Of a stretch of 64,000 nucleotides of DNA, positions 48,301 to 58,279 are shown in pieces. Positions within the stretch are counted from its first letter, which is position 1. Every line of letters starts with the position of its first letter. The stretch comes from Scedosporium boydii (taxonomy: Eukaryota; Ascomycota; Sordariomycetes; Microascales; Microascaceae), in assembly GCA_002221725.1 (NCBI GenBank), contig NJFT01000125.1:51238-115237 (forward strand). Direction: 5' to 3'. The notes beneath the pieces are model-generated. The model saw only the letters and a program-made list of their open reading frames with translations, was not told the origin of the DNA and did not search any database. Made by a program: the position numbers and the translations under genes.

Positions 48301-49157
48301 GAGATCATGTCGCTGTCTTGTTCTATTCTGGGAAACACACTACGAAAACGCACAAAGTAGTAGTGGCGTTCCAATCTTTTCCCGTTTGGGACCGGGTCCC
48401 CTTGTCCCTGGTCTCTAGCCGACGACGAACACTCTCGCCGCGTCTAACTCACTCAATCACACGCACTCGTTTCCTCGATTCTGTCCCTCACACCCTCCTT
48501 CCCTCTTCCCACTCCTCCATTTCCTGCTGGCTGTCGCTATTCTCTCTCTCATCACCCTGCCGTCACCATGCACCATGCATCGTTCCGATGTTCCCGCCCC
48601 CAATGTACCTCTTCGAGCGCCTTTGCACGTCTTTCTACTGGTTCCTCACCTTGCTCGTGACAATCTCCCCCAACATAGTCTTGACCTATCTTTGTTCAGT
48701 TTTGTGGCGTTCTTGTCGTAGTTGTCGTACTATCTCGTGCCATCTCGTACTTTTAAGAGCCGTTCTCCTCCCCACCCACCCATCTCCGACTTGAGGCTGG
48801 CTTGTTATGTTAACCATGCTTGAAATCTAATCTAGTCTTTCCCTCTTCCTTTCTTTTAATCGTTTTCTTTTCTTTTCTTTTTCGTTTCTATTTGTGCCAC
48901 TTGAAATAGAGTAGACCGCCTTCGTTGACCGAGGCATCCTCTTATAGACACTCTTTCTTGATTCTATCCTTTTTTTTCCTTCTTCGCGCTGAGCGCACCA
49001 CCTCTTCCAGGGAAATAGAAACGAACTATACGAATACTTTTTAATCAACCTTCGAAAGGACTTCTTCTCAGGCAGTGCCTCACCCTTTTTTTTCAACGCC
49101 CTGGGCGGCGTTTCCGCTCACTTACACGACAAACGACAAACGACAACGAACTAAAAA
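45351..49157. other. Intergenic, long; leader of the methyltransferase gene
   Basis: About 3.8 kb without a supportable gene. Open frames at 46335-46766 and 47684-48418 have no domain and overlap frames on the other strand. From about 48400 to 49157 the plus strand is strongly C/T-rich and ends ACGACAAACGACAACGAACTAAAAAATGG, typical of a long fungal 5' leader. Confidence 0.45.
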
Positions 49158-52100
49158 ATGGCTGATCTGTTCATCTTACCATCGACGCGATACGAGCCCG
49201 CGCTGTCGTCGCAGGACCGACGTCGCGCTCAAAAGGGCCTTAATACCATAATTGAAGAGGAGTTGGACCCTAGGGAATCCAGAGGATCCCAGGATCATCA
49301 CATTCCCATTCAGATTCAGCAGCAGCAGACTCAAATTGCACACCAAACCAAACCCCAAACGACCCCCAAAGACCCCGCCGATGGCTTCCGGAACAGAAGA
49401 AACGACATGAGGATCCAGGCCTGGTTGTCTCCCATGAGCGATCAGTTCCCCACCCCGAGGGGATTCCCGACGCCGAGAGGCACTCACTTCCTCGAGGTTC
49501 CCATCTTCCCGTCTTCGCCTTCGTCCTCGGGCGCCGACCAGGAGGACTCGCAAGATGACGAGACCGGGTCCGAGAGCAGCTTTTCGAACTCGAACTCGAA
49601 TCCTTGGTACCAGCGGGACAGCGTCATGACTGATAGCACCGAGTTCGACGAGATGTACGATACCTCGGACGACGAGGCTAACCGCCGCCGCCACCACCAC
49701 CGCCGGAGCCGTAATGGTGGTGGGGGTGTTGGGGCTACCCTTCCCACCATTCCCTCGAGGACTTCCTCTCTGCAGAGACAGTCCGCCATCAGGATCAAGG
49801 CCATCGTGCCCCCCTCTCCCCGCCAACCCAGCACTCCCCGGGCTCTTCTTCCCAAGCTCGCCATTCCCACCACGGCTGCTTCCACCGCCGGCGGTCCTCG
49901 CCAGGACGAGATCGACATCAAGAAAATCACCTCGCCCATCGCGCCCACCCCGACCCTTTCCGCCACCATCCCGCCCAATGCCGTCATGTTCATGCAGTCC
50001 CAGCAGAACGCCGACATCCCCAGCGCCCCGCCTTCGCTGGACGGGAGCTTGACCTCGGAGCAGATGGCCCAGATGTCCGCGCCGCCTACTCCCGTCATGG
50101 GGAACGATGAGGACGAGCGCGTCGACGATGAGTGGACTGGTGTCCAGTTGCAGCCTGGCGCTCTTGCCACGCTTCACGCCCTTGCCGGTAGTGAGCGCAG
50201 CTTCCAAGAGGACGATGATTTGCATCATCACCACCAGCAGGAGAACCAGGTCATCGAGATTCCGGAGGAGCATCCCGCCCTCCCCGAGATGGAAATGCAA
50301 CAGCAGGGTCTCAGGCTCGTCACGAGCTTTTCCTCCCACCTTCGGCAGCGACTTGGCGGCGGCAGCGCTAGCGCCATTGCCGCTCCTGCTTCTCCAATGA
50401 CGGCGTCGCGCGCCTCCTTTGCCAGCCTCTCGAGACTCGACATCCCTTCTCCTGGTGGTTTCTTTGCCGATCTCTCGCCGCGTACTAGGCGGACTTGGGA
50501 TGCGCCTTTCGATGTGGCCCCGCCCACCTCGACTACCGCTGAGCAGTTCTACAAGGTCCCTTGGAACCGCGAGGAGGCGCCCGCTATGCCTCTTCCCCCT
50601 CCGCCTTCACGGGCGCAGAAGCAGCAGCAGCAGCAGGCTTCTATCATGGAGATTGTCGCCTCCACTTCTCCTCTCGTCGCTGCAAGCCCGAGGGTAGACG
50701 TCCCGGCCCCGTCTGCGTCTCCTTCGCTTTCATGCACCACCGGCAGTGATCTCGTCGAGCAGATTGTCGAGATCAAGGATGACATCGTCGATGAGGATGA
50801 CATGCCCACTGCTCGTCCCGTCGTGGCTCCCACCCCGAAGACGGCGACCTTTGAGTCTTCGGGCTCGACTGCTGCCGCCGCGCCGCAGACCGGCGAGGAT
50901 GACGTCGTCGCTAAGGAGATTGTTGGCGAATGCGATCCCGCTTACGCCCGCATGCAGCAGCAAGTTGCTCTTGCGAATCTTGATCGCACCGAGTTGTGGC
51001 TTGTGGCTCAGGATGCTTACCTCAAGCGCGTCATCTCTCCAGATGCTGTGGGTGTCTCCAAAGTTGAAGCCGGTCCCTCCGTGCCGCTCAAGGATGACCA
51101 CGATGATCTGTCGTGCGTGTCGCAGGCCAGTACCCCTCCCATGCCCAGCGCCGAGTGTAGCACCGCCGCCACGACCACCGCCACAACCACGGCTACCACC
51201 ACCCCTGAGAAGGCCAAGAAGAAGACGGTCCGCTTCTCCGAGACCATCGAGATGACCAACATCCCCTGCAAACTCCCCAGCCTCCTCACCAAGCACGAAT
51301 CCGCCTACTACCGCGCCTTCCAAGACTACATCATCCGCGCGCGCGCCCAAGACGTCTTCGTCGCCCGCACCACACGCTTCGAGGCCCTCCAAGCCCAACG
51401 CATCTCCCTCTCCTCCGCCCACCGCAACCAGCTCCTAGGCAAGTACCAGCTCAGCGTCGTCCCGCAGTCCGCTAAGAAGCGGCTCTCGACCAACGTGGCC
51501 CGGGGTGACGACGTCATTGTCGAGGACCCGGAGAAGCTGAGGCGGGAGAAGGAGGCGGAGGCGTTCTCGCAGATGGCTGTGAGCCTTTGGCATGTTGCGG
51601 CAATGAAGATGCTTAATGGGGGAAAGTTGATCATGGCGCCCGCGGGGAGGAAGTTGATGAGGCTTAGTATGAGGGCTGGTGTTGATCCGAAGAATAAGCC
51701 GCGCATCCTTGACCTTGGGGGTCAGGCTGTGTGCGATTGGGCGTGGCACGTTGCCTTGCAGTATCCCAATGCGAAGATCTACACCGTCACGACAAAGTCC
51801 ATTCGCCAGCTCTCGAACTGCAACGTTCGCGGCCCACCGAACCACCGCCAGGTCTCCGTGGACAAACTCACCCGCCTCCCCTTCGCAGACGCGCACTTCG
51901 ACCTCGTGTCCGCGCGCGAACTGCACTCCATCCTCAAATACACGGGCGAAAACGGCGAAGACGAATGGGAGACCTGTCTCCGCGAGTGCATGCGCGTCCT
52001 CAAGCCCGGCGGCTACCTCGACTTCTCCCTCCTCGACTCCGACATCATGAAGGCCGGGAAACTCGGCCTAGCCAAATCCGTCGAATTCGGCTTCACCCTC

Positions 52101-52580
52101 TCCCGTCTCGGCTACGACCCCTCCCCGACGAAACTCTTCCTCTCGCGCCTCTCCCGCGCGGGGTTCGTCTCCGTCCACCGCACCTGGACCTTCCTCCCCC
52201 TCGGGCCCCGTCCCGCCCCCGTACCCACCACCCGCTCCTCCGCCCTCTCGGACGTCCGCACCCACCGCCTCCAAGCCATCATCCCAACCCCCACGGGCTC
52301 CTCCGCCTCCATCGCCCCCGTAACGGGCCTCGTGGCCTCCTGGTCCTGGGAACGCTGGCTCTTGCGCTGCGAGATGGAAAAGGTCGCCGGGGAGCTAAGG
52401 CTCGCGGATACCGTTACCGAGGGCGAGGCGGTTTGCGAGGCCGGGAAGTGTTTGGGGGATGTGGCTGCCGTTGTGGAGGAAGGGAGGGGCTGTGGTGCCG
52501 GTTGGAGGATGTTGAGTGGGTTTGCTAGGAAGCCCGTGGAGGATGGGGATGATGGGGTTATTCGGATTGGGCTTGCTTAG
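49158..52580 (+). CDS. Large disordered protein with C-terminal SAM-methyltransferase domain
   Basis: Intronless, 1140 residues. Residues 1 to about 690 are low-complexity and probably disordered (Gln/His-rich and Pro/Ser/Ala-rich). A conserved-looking segment starts near 695 with KKKTVRFSETIEMTNIPCKL and a helical stretch around TKHESAYYRAFQDYIIRARA. The class I SAM-methyltransferase fold begins near 845: motif I ILDLGGQAVCDWAW, then NAKIYTVT, RLPFADAHFDLVSARELHSI, and CMRVLKPGGYLDFSLLD (post-motif III). This is a fungal-type domain. It shares the general fold with LaeA-like regulators, but I see no LaeA-specific motif and do not assign it. Substrate unknown; nuclear or cytosolic location is a guess from the absence of a signal peptide or TM helices. 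The ATG is in an AAAAAATGG context after a long leader. Confidence 0.8.
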   Translation: MADLFILPSTRYEPALSSQDRRRAQKGLNTIIEEELDPRESRGSQDHHIPIQIQQQQTQIAHQTKPQTTPKDPADGFRNRRNDMRIQAWLSPMSDQFPTPRGFPTPRGTHFLEVPIFPSSPSSSGADQEDSQDDETGSESSFSNSNSNPWYQRDSVMTDSTEFDEMYDTSDDEANRRRHHHRRSRNGGGGVGATLPTIPSRTSSLQRQSAIRIKAIVPPSPRQPSTPRALLPKLAIPTTAASTAGGPRQDEIDIKKITSPIAPTPTLSATIPPNAVMFMQSQQNADIPSAPPSLDGSLTSEQMAQMSAPPTPVMGNDEDERVDDEWTGVQLQPGALATLHALAGSERSFQEDDDLHHHHQQENQVIEIPEEHPALPEMEMQQQGLRLVTSFSSHLRQRLGGGSASAIAAPASPMTASRASFASLSRLDIPSPGGFFADLSPRTRRTWDAPFDVAPPTSTTAEQFYKVPWNREEAPAMPLPPPPSRAQKQQQQQASIMEIVASTSPLVAASPRVDVPAPSASPSLSCTTGSDLVEQIVEIKDDIVDEDDMPTARPVVAPTPKTATFESSGSTAAAAPQTGEDDVVAKEIVGECDPAYARMQQQVALANLDRTELWLVAQDAYLKRVISPDAVGVSKVEAGPSVPLKDDHDDLSCVSQASTPPMPSAECSTAATTTATTTATTTPEKAKKKTVRFSETIEMTNIPCKLPSLLTKHESAYYRAFQDYIIRARAQDVFVARTTRFEALQAQRISLSSAHRNQLLGKYQLSVVPQSAKKRLSTNVARGDDVIVEDPEKLRREKEAEAFSQMAVSLWHVAAMKMLNGGKLIMAPAGRKLMRLSMRAGVDPKNKPRILDLGGQAVCDWAWHVALQYPNAKIYTVTTKSIRQLSNCNVRGPPNHRQVSVDKLTRLPFADAHFDLVSARELHSILKYTGENGEDEWETCLRECMRVLKPGGYLDFSLLDSDIMKAGKLGLAKSVEFGFTLSRLGYDPSPTKLFLSRLSRAGFVSVHRTWTFLPLGPRPAPVPTTRSSALSDVRTHRLQAIIPTPTGSSASIAPVTGLVASWSWERWLLRCEMEKVAGELRLADTVTEGEAVCEAGKCLGDVAAVVEEGRGCGAGWRMLSGFARKPVEDGDDGVIRIGLA

Positions 52581-52679
52581 GGGGGGATTTTTCTATTTCT
52601 TGATTTTCCTTTTTTTTGGCTTTGAGGTTTTTGTTTGTGTGCAGTTTGATAATCTCTGCTCTTGTATGGTTTTGTGTTT

Positions 52680-52682
<3 letters not shown>

Positions 52683-52713
<31 letters not shown>
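52683..52713. repeat. (TC)n microsatellite
   Basis: Thirty-one bases of uninterrupted TC dinucleotide about 100 bases after the methyltransferase stop codon. Confidence 0.95.
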
Positions 52714-52715
<2 letters not shown>

Positions 52716-53960
52716 GTGTGTGTCTACCTCTCACTCTTGAGGTGGAGCTTTTCCTTTTCTTTTTCCTTTTCCACTCTCTTTTCTCATTTTCCTTTTCCCT
52801 TTTTTCTTACGAGTTACATACGAGGAGATGAGAGAATGTTGGCCTGAGTACATAGTTCACCGAGTTAGTCTCTTCTACTACAATCAAGATATTGATACCC
52901 CTTATCCCTTACCCATCTATATGAACGCTCCCCTGATGTCTCCCTTGCATGAATGCATGAATAGACATGGGCATTAGACAAAGTTAGCTACTTTGAACCC
53001 CTTCAGATCTCTTACCCAAGAAGATAGACGTCCACTCCAAGAAAGAAGAACATCGCCAAGTCCCCTCAGAAGAAGGAAACAACAATCACTCATACCAATC
53101 ATCATCATCATCATCATCTCGAACCTCAAAATCCATCCCCTTTCAAGTTCAGTCAAAAGGTAGAATATCAATTCTTCACTTCAATTCTTCAATTCTTCAT
53201 CTGAATCTGAAAAGCTACAAAAGAAGAGAATTCCTAGCTTATCCTTTAGCCAGAGAAAGAAGAGGAACAGGAAGAAGATGAAAAAAAAAGTTCCCCTAAA
53301 GCAAATTTCCCTTTTTCTTTGCTTTGGTATAAATCCCGGGTGTAAGTATACTGATACTGTATAAAAAAAAAAGAAGAGAAGAAGTGGAAGAAATAACCCA
53401 AAACATCTGTGATAAGACATGGTAGGTCAGGAAAAGGAGGAGAAGAGAAGGGCACAAAGGAGAAGACAAGGTGTCGTCGGGGATATATCGTGTAAAAATG
53501 AAAAGGGGAGAATGGTCCAGGATACAGAGATAGAAAAGACTCTTTCCCCTCAAAAGAAAGGGAGGACAAGAGAGAAGAAGATGAAATGTGTATATTTGGT
53601 AGCTGGCGCTTGATATCTCCAAGTTGTAGACCAGCCCCCTTCCCAGGTATAAAAAGGAGAAGAAGCAAGACAGAAAAAGGCAGGAGAAAATAGTAAACAA
53701 CTACCCTCCCAGAAAAGGAAAATAAAAAAAAAAAAAAGCAAAAGGGTATGTCCCCGCCAAAGAAGAAAAGAAAAATCCATCCTAGGATCTACCTGTAATG
53801 CACCAAAAAGGGGCCAAGAATCTGAATCGAAAACGGAAAAAGAAGTTCAAGTATAGAAAAGAAGAGATGATGAGAATCAAAATCAAAAAGGTTTGAGAAG
53901 ATGACCTAGAAAGAGGTGGCCCCCGAAATGAGATACCGGTCATGTCTCGTCACATCATGG

Positions 53961-53996
<36 letters not shown>
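53961..53996. repeat. A36 homopolymer
   Basis: Thirty-six A in a row on the plus strand, 18 bases beyond the stop codon of the zinc-finger gene (poly-T in that gene's 3' sequence). Length may be unreliable because of sequencing slippage. Confidence 0.9.
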
Positions 53997-53998
<2 letters not shown>

Positions 53999-54013
53999 AA
54001 AGAAAAATTTATA

Positions 54014-57000
54014 TCACTCCTCCATCCTGTCTCCTACCGACGGAGACATTTTCGTGATAAAGGATCCCTCGCGAGCCGGCGACTTCTTCTTCCCCGGCGA
54101 CGATGACGCCATCGGCGTCTTGGACCCTTCCGGTTCCCGGCTCGACTTGGATCCGCCAGGGACAATCTCGTTAAGCACGCAGTCGTCGAGATGCTCGTAG
54201 AACTCTTGCGCCGTCGTAAATGTGCTCTGACATATCGAGCACTTGGCCTCCGCCTTGCCGTCGCTCGGGCCCGCAATGACGACCCGCCGGCTGTTTGGGG
54301 GGGCTTGCTCCACGTTGTGCACAGACGTCAAGTGCCTCTTGAATACGTCCGCTCGGTTAAACGCCTTCTCCGCACTCGTCCCGGCCCCTGGACAGAAAGG
54401 ACATCCCATCGTGCCTCGATAGTGCGTCAGCGCGTGGCGATTCTTATCGTATTTTCTTGCGAAGCCCTTGGTGTGGTACTCGCATGTCTCGATCGGACAT
54501 TTCTCCGGCCGTTCTTCTTGATGTGTTAGCATGTGCGCCGCAAGATCTTTGAATACCCGTCCGCAATCCGGATGAGGACATCGGCTGCGATTTTCTGGCG
54601 TCTTTGCCGCCGCTGGGCTGCTGTGCGTCGACATCATCACATCCCCTGTGGTACTCGGAATAGGGTGGTGGCCGGCTGCCGGCGATGCGAGGTGCGTCGG
54701 TAGTACGGGTCCGGTACCGTGTACGGGGAGAGGTGCCAATACTGGTGCGAATCTCGTGGGTTCGGGGCCGGGCAGCGGTTGTGAGGGTGGTGGTAATGAT
54801 GGCGGAGGCGGCGGCGCCTGAAGCTGCTGCTGCTGCTGCTGCTGTTGTGGTTGTTGCTGCTGTTGGGGTTGTGAGAGTGACTGCGGAGGCGGCGGCGCCT
54901 GGTAATACTCGGCCGGTGGCGGTCCAGACTTGAATTCTCCCTCCTCACCACCGCTCGATGAATCATTATTATCATTAACGTCAACAGATTGTCGAACTTC
55001 CCTCATCCAATCCTTTAGCGCCGTCATCGGCGGCCAGTCGCCGCTGGCCTTGCCTCCCCGGTTGGGGTGGAAATGGGCTCTTCGAAGGTGAGCCGCCGCG
55101 TTGTAATACGCACCGTACCGCTTCTGCGTTACGCACGCCTTGCACTTTGACAACGGCACAACGGGTCGTGGAGACGACGGGCTCGGGGACTCGGGCTCGA
55201 TGCAGATCCATCTCTTCACCAGCGAAGCGTGCTTTGATTCGGTATGGCGCCGCAGCTCGTGCTCACCTCGGAATCCCTCGGGGTACTCGTTACACTTGTT
55301 GCAGAAGACTCGGCGCAGAGGCGGACGCTGATATGAAGGGCGTATTCGGCCTCCCGGTATTAACGGACCTATTCGGACGGAACTGCGCGAGTACCCAGGG
55401 CTTTCCCCAACAGTATGCCGCCTAGGCAACCCAGACTCCATCGCCTGCGGAGACGCCATGATGTGATCCGGAGCGTCTTTCATCGGATAGTCGCGAACAC
55501 CTCCTTCCAGCACTGGTGCCGAAGCCGGATGCCAATTGTCTAGCGTGCCTTCCCGAGCAGGATCGGACACGGGCTTTCGTATATCGTCGGTAATCTTGAG
55601 CAGCGGGGGGAGCATCTGCGGTCCGAGGCGGGCGGGGGCTCGAGGTCGGACGAATCCAAAATATTTCGGCCCTAGCTCTCCTTCGACGTCGCTCGCGCCC
55701 AGCCTCATAAGGAAGTCGTTCGTCGTGGCGATACCAAACTGGCCCCAATCGTCCCTCCTCACGACTACGTTAATCATCTGGATCACCTCCCTATCGGCCT
55801 CCGGCAGGTCTGTGGAAGGCTCATCCAACACCCGAGGACACGACCAAGTATATATGCTCACGAGAGCTTTGTACACGGCGCTGAGGGCGAGAGCACCAGA
55901 GCGGTCCCACGTTGACGATGGCGCATGTTGTTGCGATGGTCGAGCCGAAGACGCGATATCGACAAGGATCGATTTAGCCACGCTAAAGATACACATGGCA
56001 ATTAGAACTGCAAGAGAAGTTCGAGCATCAGGTGCTCCGCTGCGCAACACTGTGTGCTCGAAGGCATGTAAGAATTCGGTGAGAGCATCGTGTACGAGTC
56101 GGAACTGTCTTTCGTGATCGACGACCCCTTCGGGCGGTGGTGTCCGTTGGTGGCGTGGAGCGGAGGAGAGCGTAAGAACGGGCTCATTTTGTTGCAAGTC
56201 GTGGTAGAGAACCTCTCTTAGGAGGACCTTGGCCCGATGTAGAACAGGGACCGTGGCCTCCTCTGAATCCCTATGGAGGAACCCGAGCTTCCGGCCGCTA
56301 CATCCCAACAGATCGGTAAACAGCAGAGCCGTGTCCGTAGCGCTCCAACTCGCGACGAGAACGGCGATGACCACGGCACTGCCTGCCAGCAGATTCTGCG
56401 ACAAAGTAATCCTACCCACTACGTCTTCATCGGTCGACCAGAAGGAGTCATCGTAATCAAGCCAGTTACGGACGAAGGCGAGAAAGTTTGGGGGAAAGTT
56501 GTAGGTGTGCTCGAGGAACTGGTTTACTGAGCGACGTTGTTCGAGCGGTGGTGTTGTAACCGCATAAGACTGTCTCGGTGATAGAGGTGCTGCACAAACG
56601 CGAGTCAGTCCACACCTACGATTCTACGTTTTGATTGAGGGATAAGGGAGAAAAGAACTCCTACCCGGCAACATCAACGGTGCAAATTGCGTCAATGGAG
56701 GCCGTCTGCACCCTATGATATTCCAAAATTCAGTGTCGCCAAGCCCACTCTGGGCACGGCAGAAATGGCACACATCATTCGAATCGCACTATCCCACCAC
56801 CATTAGAAACACACACGCACACACAACGAGGCTTTATCTCGAGGTTTGGGAGGTTAATAGTTACCGCAAGATTCTTGACGGTACACCTAAGGCAAGGCCC
56901 ATTGGTGCTGGGCAGTTTTAGCTCCCCAATCGACTGCAGCCTCGACTGGCCCGCCCTGCTGAACCTTAACGGTGGTAATAACGGGTCTACATCCGCTTCG

Positions 57001-58279
57001 GTAAAACTCCTCTGGCGCGTAAGGCTGTCCGTCGGATAAGACATGCCGGGAAACGAGTCCTTCCGATCGCTGTCGCTGAGTTGGCTCGGTATGCTCAATG
57101 ATCGTAACGGAGCAGGCACGGGGGGCTTTGGCAGCTGGTACGTCGACGACCGTCTTGGCGTGTCTCCCCCTAACGATCTAGACGAAGCATTGTCGGGAAA
57201 GGTGAGAGAAGGCGTGTTGGCGATAGAAGGAATAGCAAGCCCACCATCCTTTCGCGAAGCCAAAGCATGTTCTCGGACATGGTAGTCACGGTCGTCTTGA
57301 CGATGGAAACCGTAGACGTAATGAATGCAGCTGTCGTCCAAGCACTTGTACGATGCGGTGGTCGGGCTTCGCGAGCTCGGGGAAAGTGAGTCTCGTATCT
57401 TGCTACGCCGGAAGACGGGGTCGTGATCGGCAATGTTCTTTTCCAACCACCAACTTCCATATGCCTCGGGGGTATCATCAGGAATCAGCCGTTTGAGGGA
57501 CTCGATTAGATAGGGATCCCATAGATTTAAGCCTATATCAGAGGAAGGAGAAAGTTACAGGCAGTTAGACAAATGGTGGCCTCCAGCAATATTCTAAAAA
57601 CGATGCAGGCCAAGGCGGCCGACCAGCCGGCAGACAAAGGAGGGAGGGGGAGAGCCGATGTGCGAAGTAATCGGCGAGTGCCTAAATGAAGGGGCGCGCG
57701 AGTATATATAAAGGAACCTACCATTTCTCACGATGGCAGCCTCAATACATTCGCATTGGTACTGAAGGAATCGAGCCTCTTCGGCCTCCGAGAGCGGAGG
57801 TGGGTTCGACGGAACGTCTATATAGATATCCAAGTCAGTGGAACCGGAAAAAGCAGGAAAGCTGAAGTAGCCAAGCACACATAGGGTCAACCGAGACAAT
57901 GGCAATTTCGGGACGCAAGGAACAACGTGAAAGGAGGGAGGAGCTTAGGGCTTTAGAGGGATTCAGATGGAGGGCGGGTTTCGGAAGAAGGTAGTTTGAT
58001 TGTCCCAGCCCTGTGTGCCACGAAAGGAAGGCAAAAAAAAAATAAGGTCGTACCATGGAGGGCGGCGTAGGCGCGCAAGGCATGGAGCTTGTGACGGAGC
58101 ATGAGCAGCTCAAGCTTGATGTTAGACCCATACTTGGCGGGAAGCAAGGCTGCGAGTTGGGCCTGTACTTCGGCCTGCTGATCAGCCAGCTGCGCCTGGC
58201 GGTTCAGCAACCGGTTGATGGCAGACTCAGTACCCACGTCGGGTTGGGACTGGGACTGAGACTGAGGCTCGGCCGCCAT
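54014..58279 (-). CDS. Multi-C2H2 zinc-finger protein with poly-Q
   Basis: Five exons, minus strand: 58279-58054, 57817-57722, 57532-56865, 56788-56665 and 56589-54014. Product 1229 residues. Exon joins are frame-consistent with GT..AG borders. The N-terminus is Gln-rich and helical (NRQAQLADQQAEVQAQL). A first C2H2 pattern lies at about 171-196 (C171/C176/H192/H196). A CHFC pair is in exon 4 near 337-340. Further fingers occur at about 801-825, 854-877, 1042-1061, 1069-1094 and 1101-1129, and a C2HC-type unit at 1155-1175. A poly-Q/Pro-rich region lies near 946-975. The middle (about 373-700) holds an unrecognised helical segment. Multiple fingers and low-complexity regions suggest a nuclear DNA-binding regulator. 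Similar N-terminal-domain-plus-fingers proteins are common in Pezizomycotina and mostly uncharacterised. The start ATG is the first in frame and gives an Ala/Glu/Gln-rich start. Target unknown. Confidence 0.82.

Larger units (their letters stand above)
52581..54013. other. 3' flanks of two convergent genes, rich in simple repeats
   Basis: No gene seen. It holds the (TC)n tract at 52683-52713, an (ATC)n tract at about 53098-53118, CAATTCTTCA tandem copies near 53168-53200, and the A36 run at 53961-53996. The left part flanks the methyltransferase gene and the right part the zinc-finger gene. Confidence 0.6.

Noticed and set aside
47684..48418. 244-codon plus-strand frame upstream of the methyltransferase gene
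   Set aside because: No domain, and the opposite strand is equally open. More likely intergenic or leader DNA.
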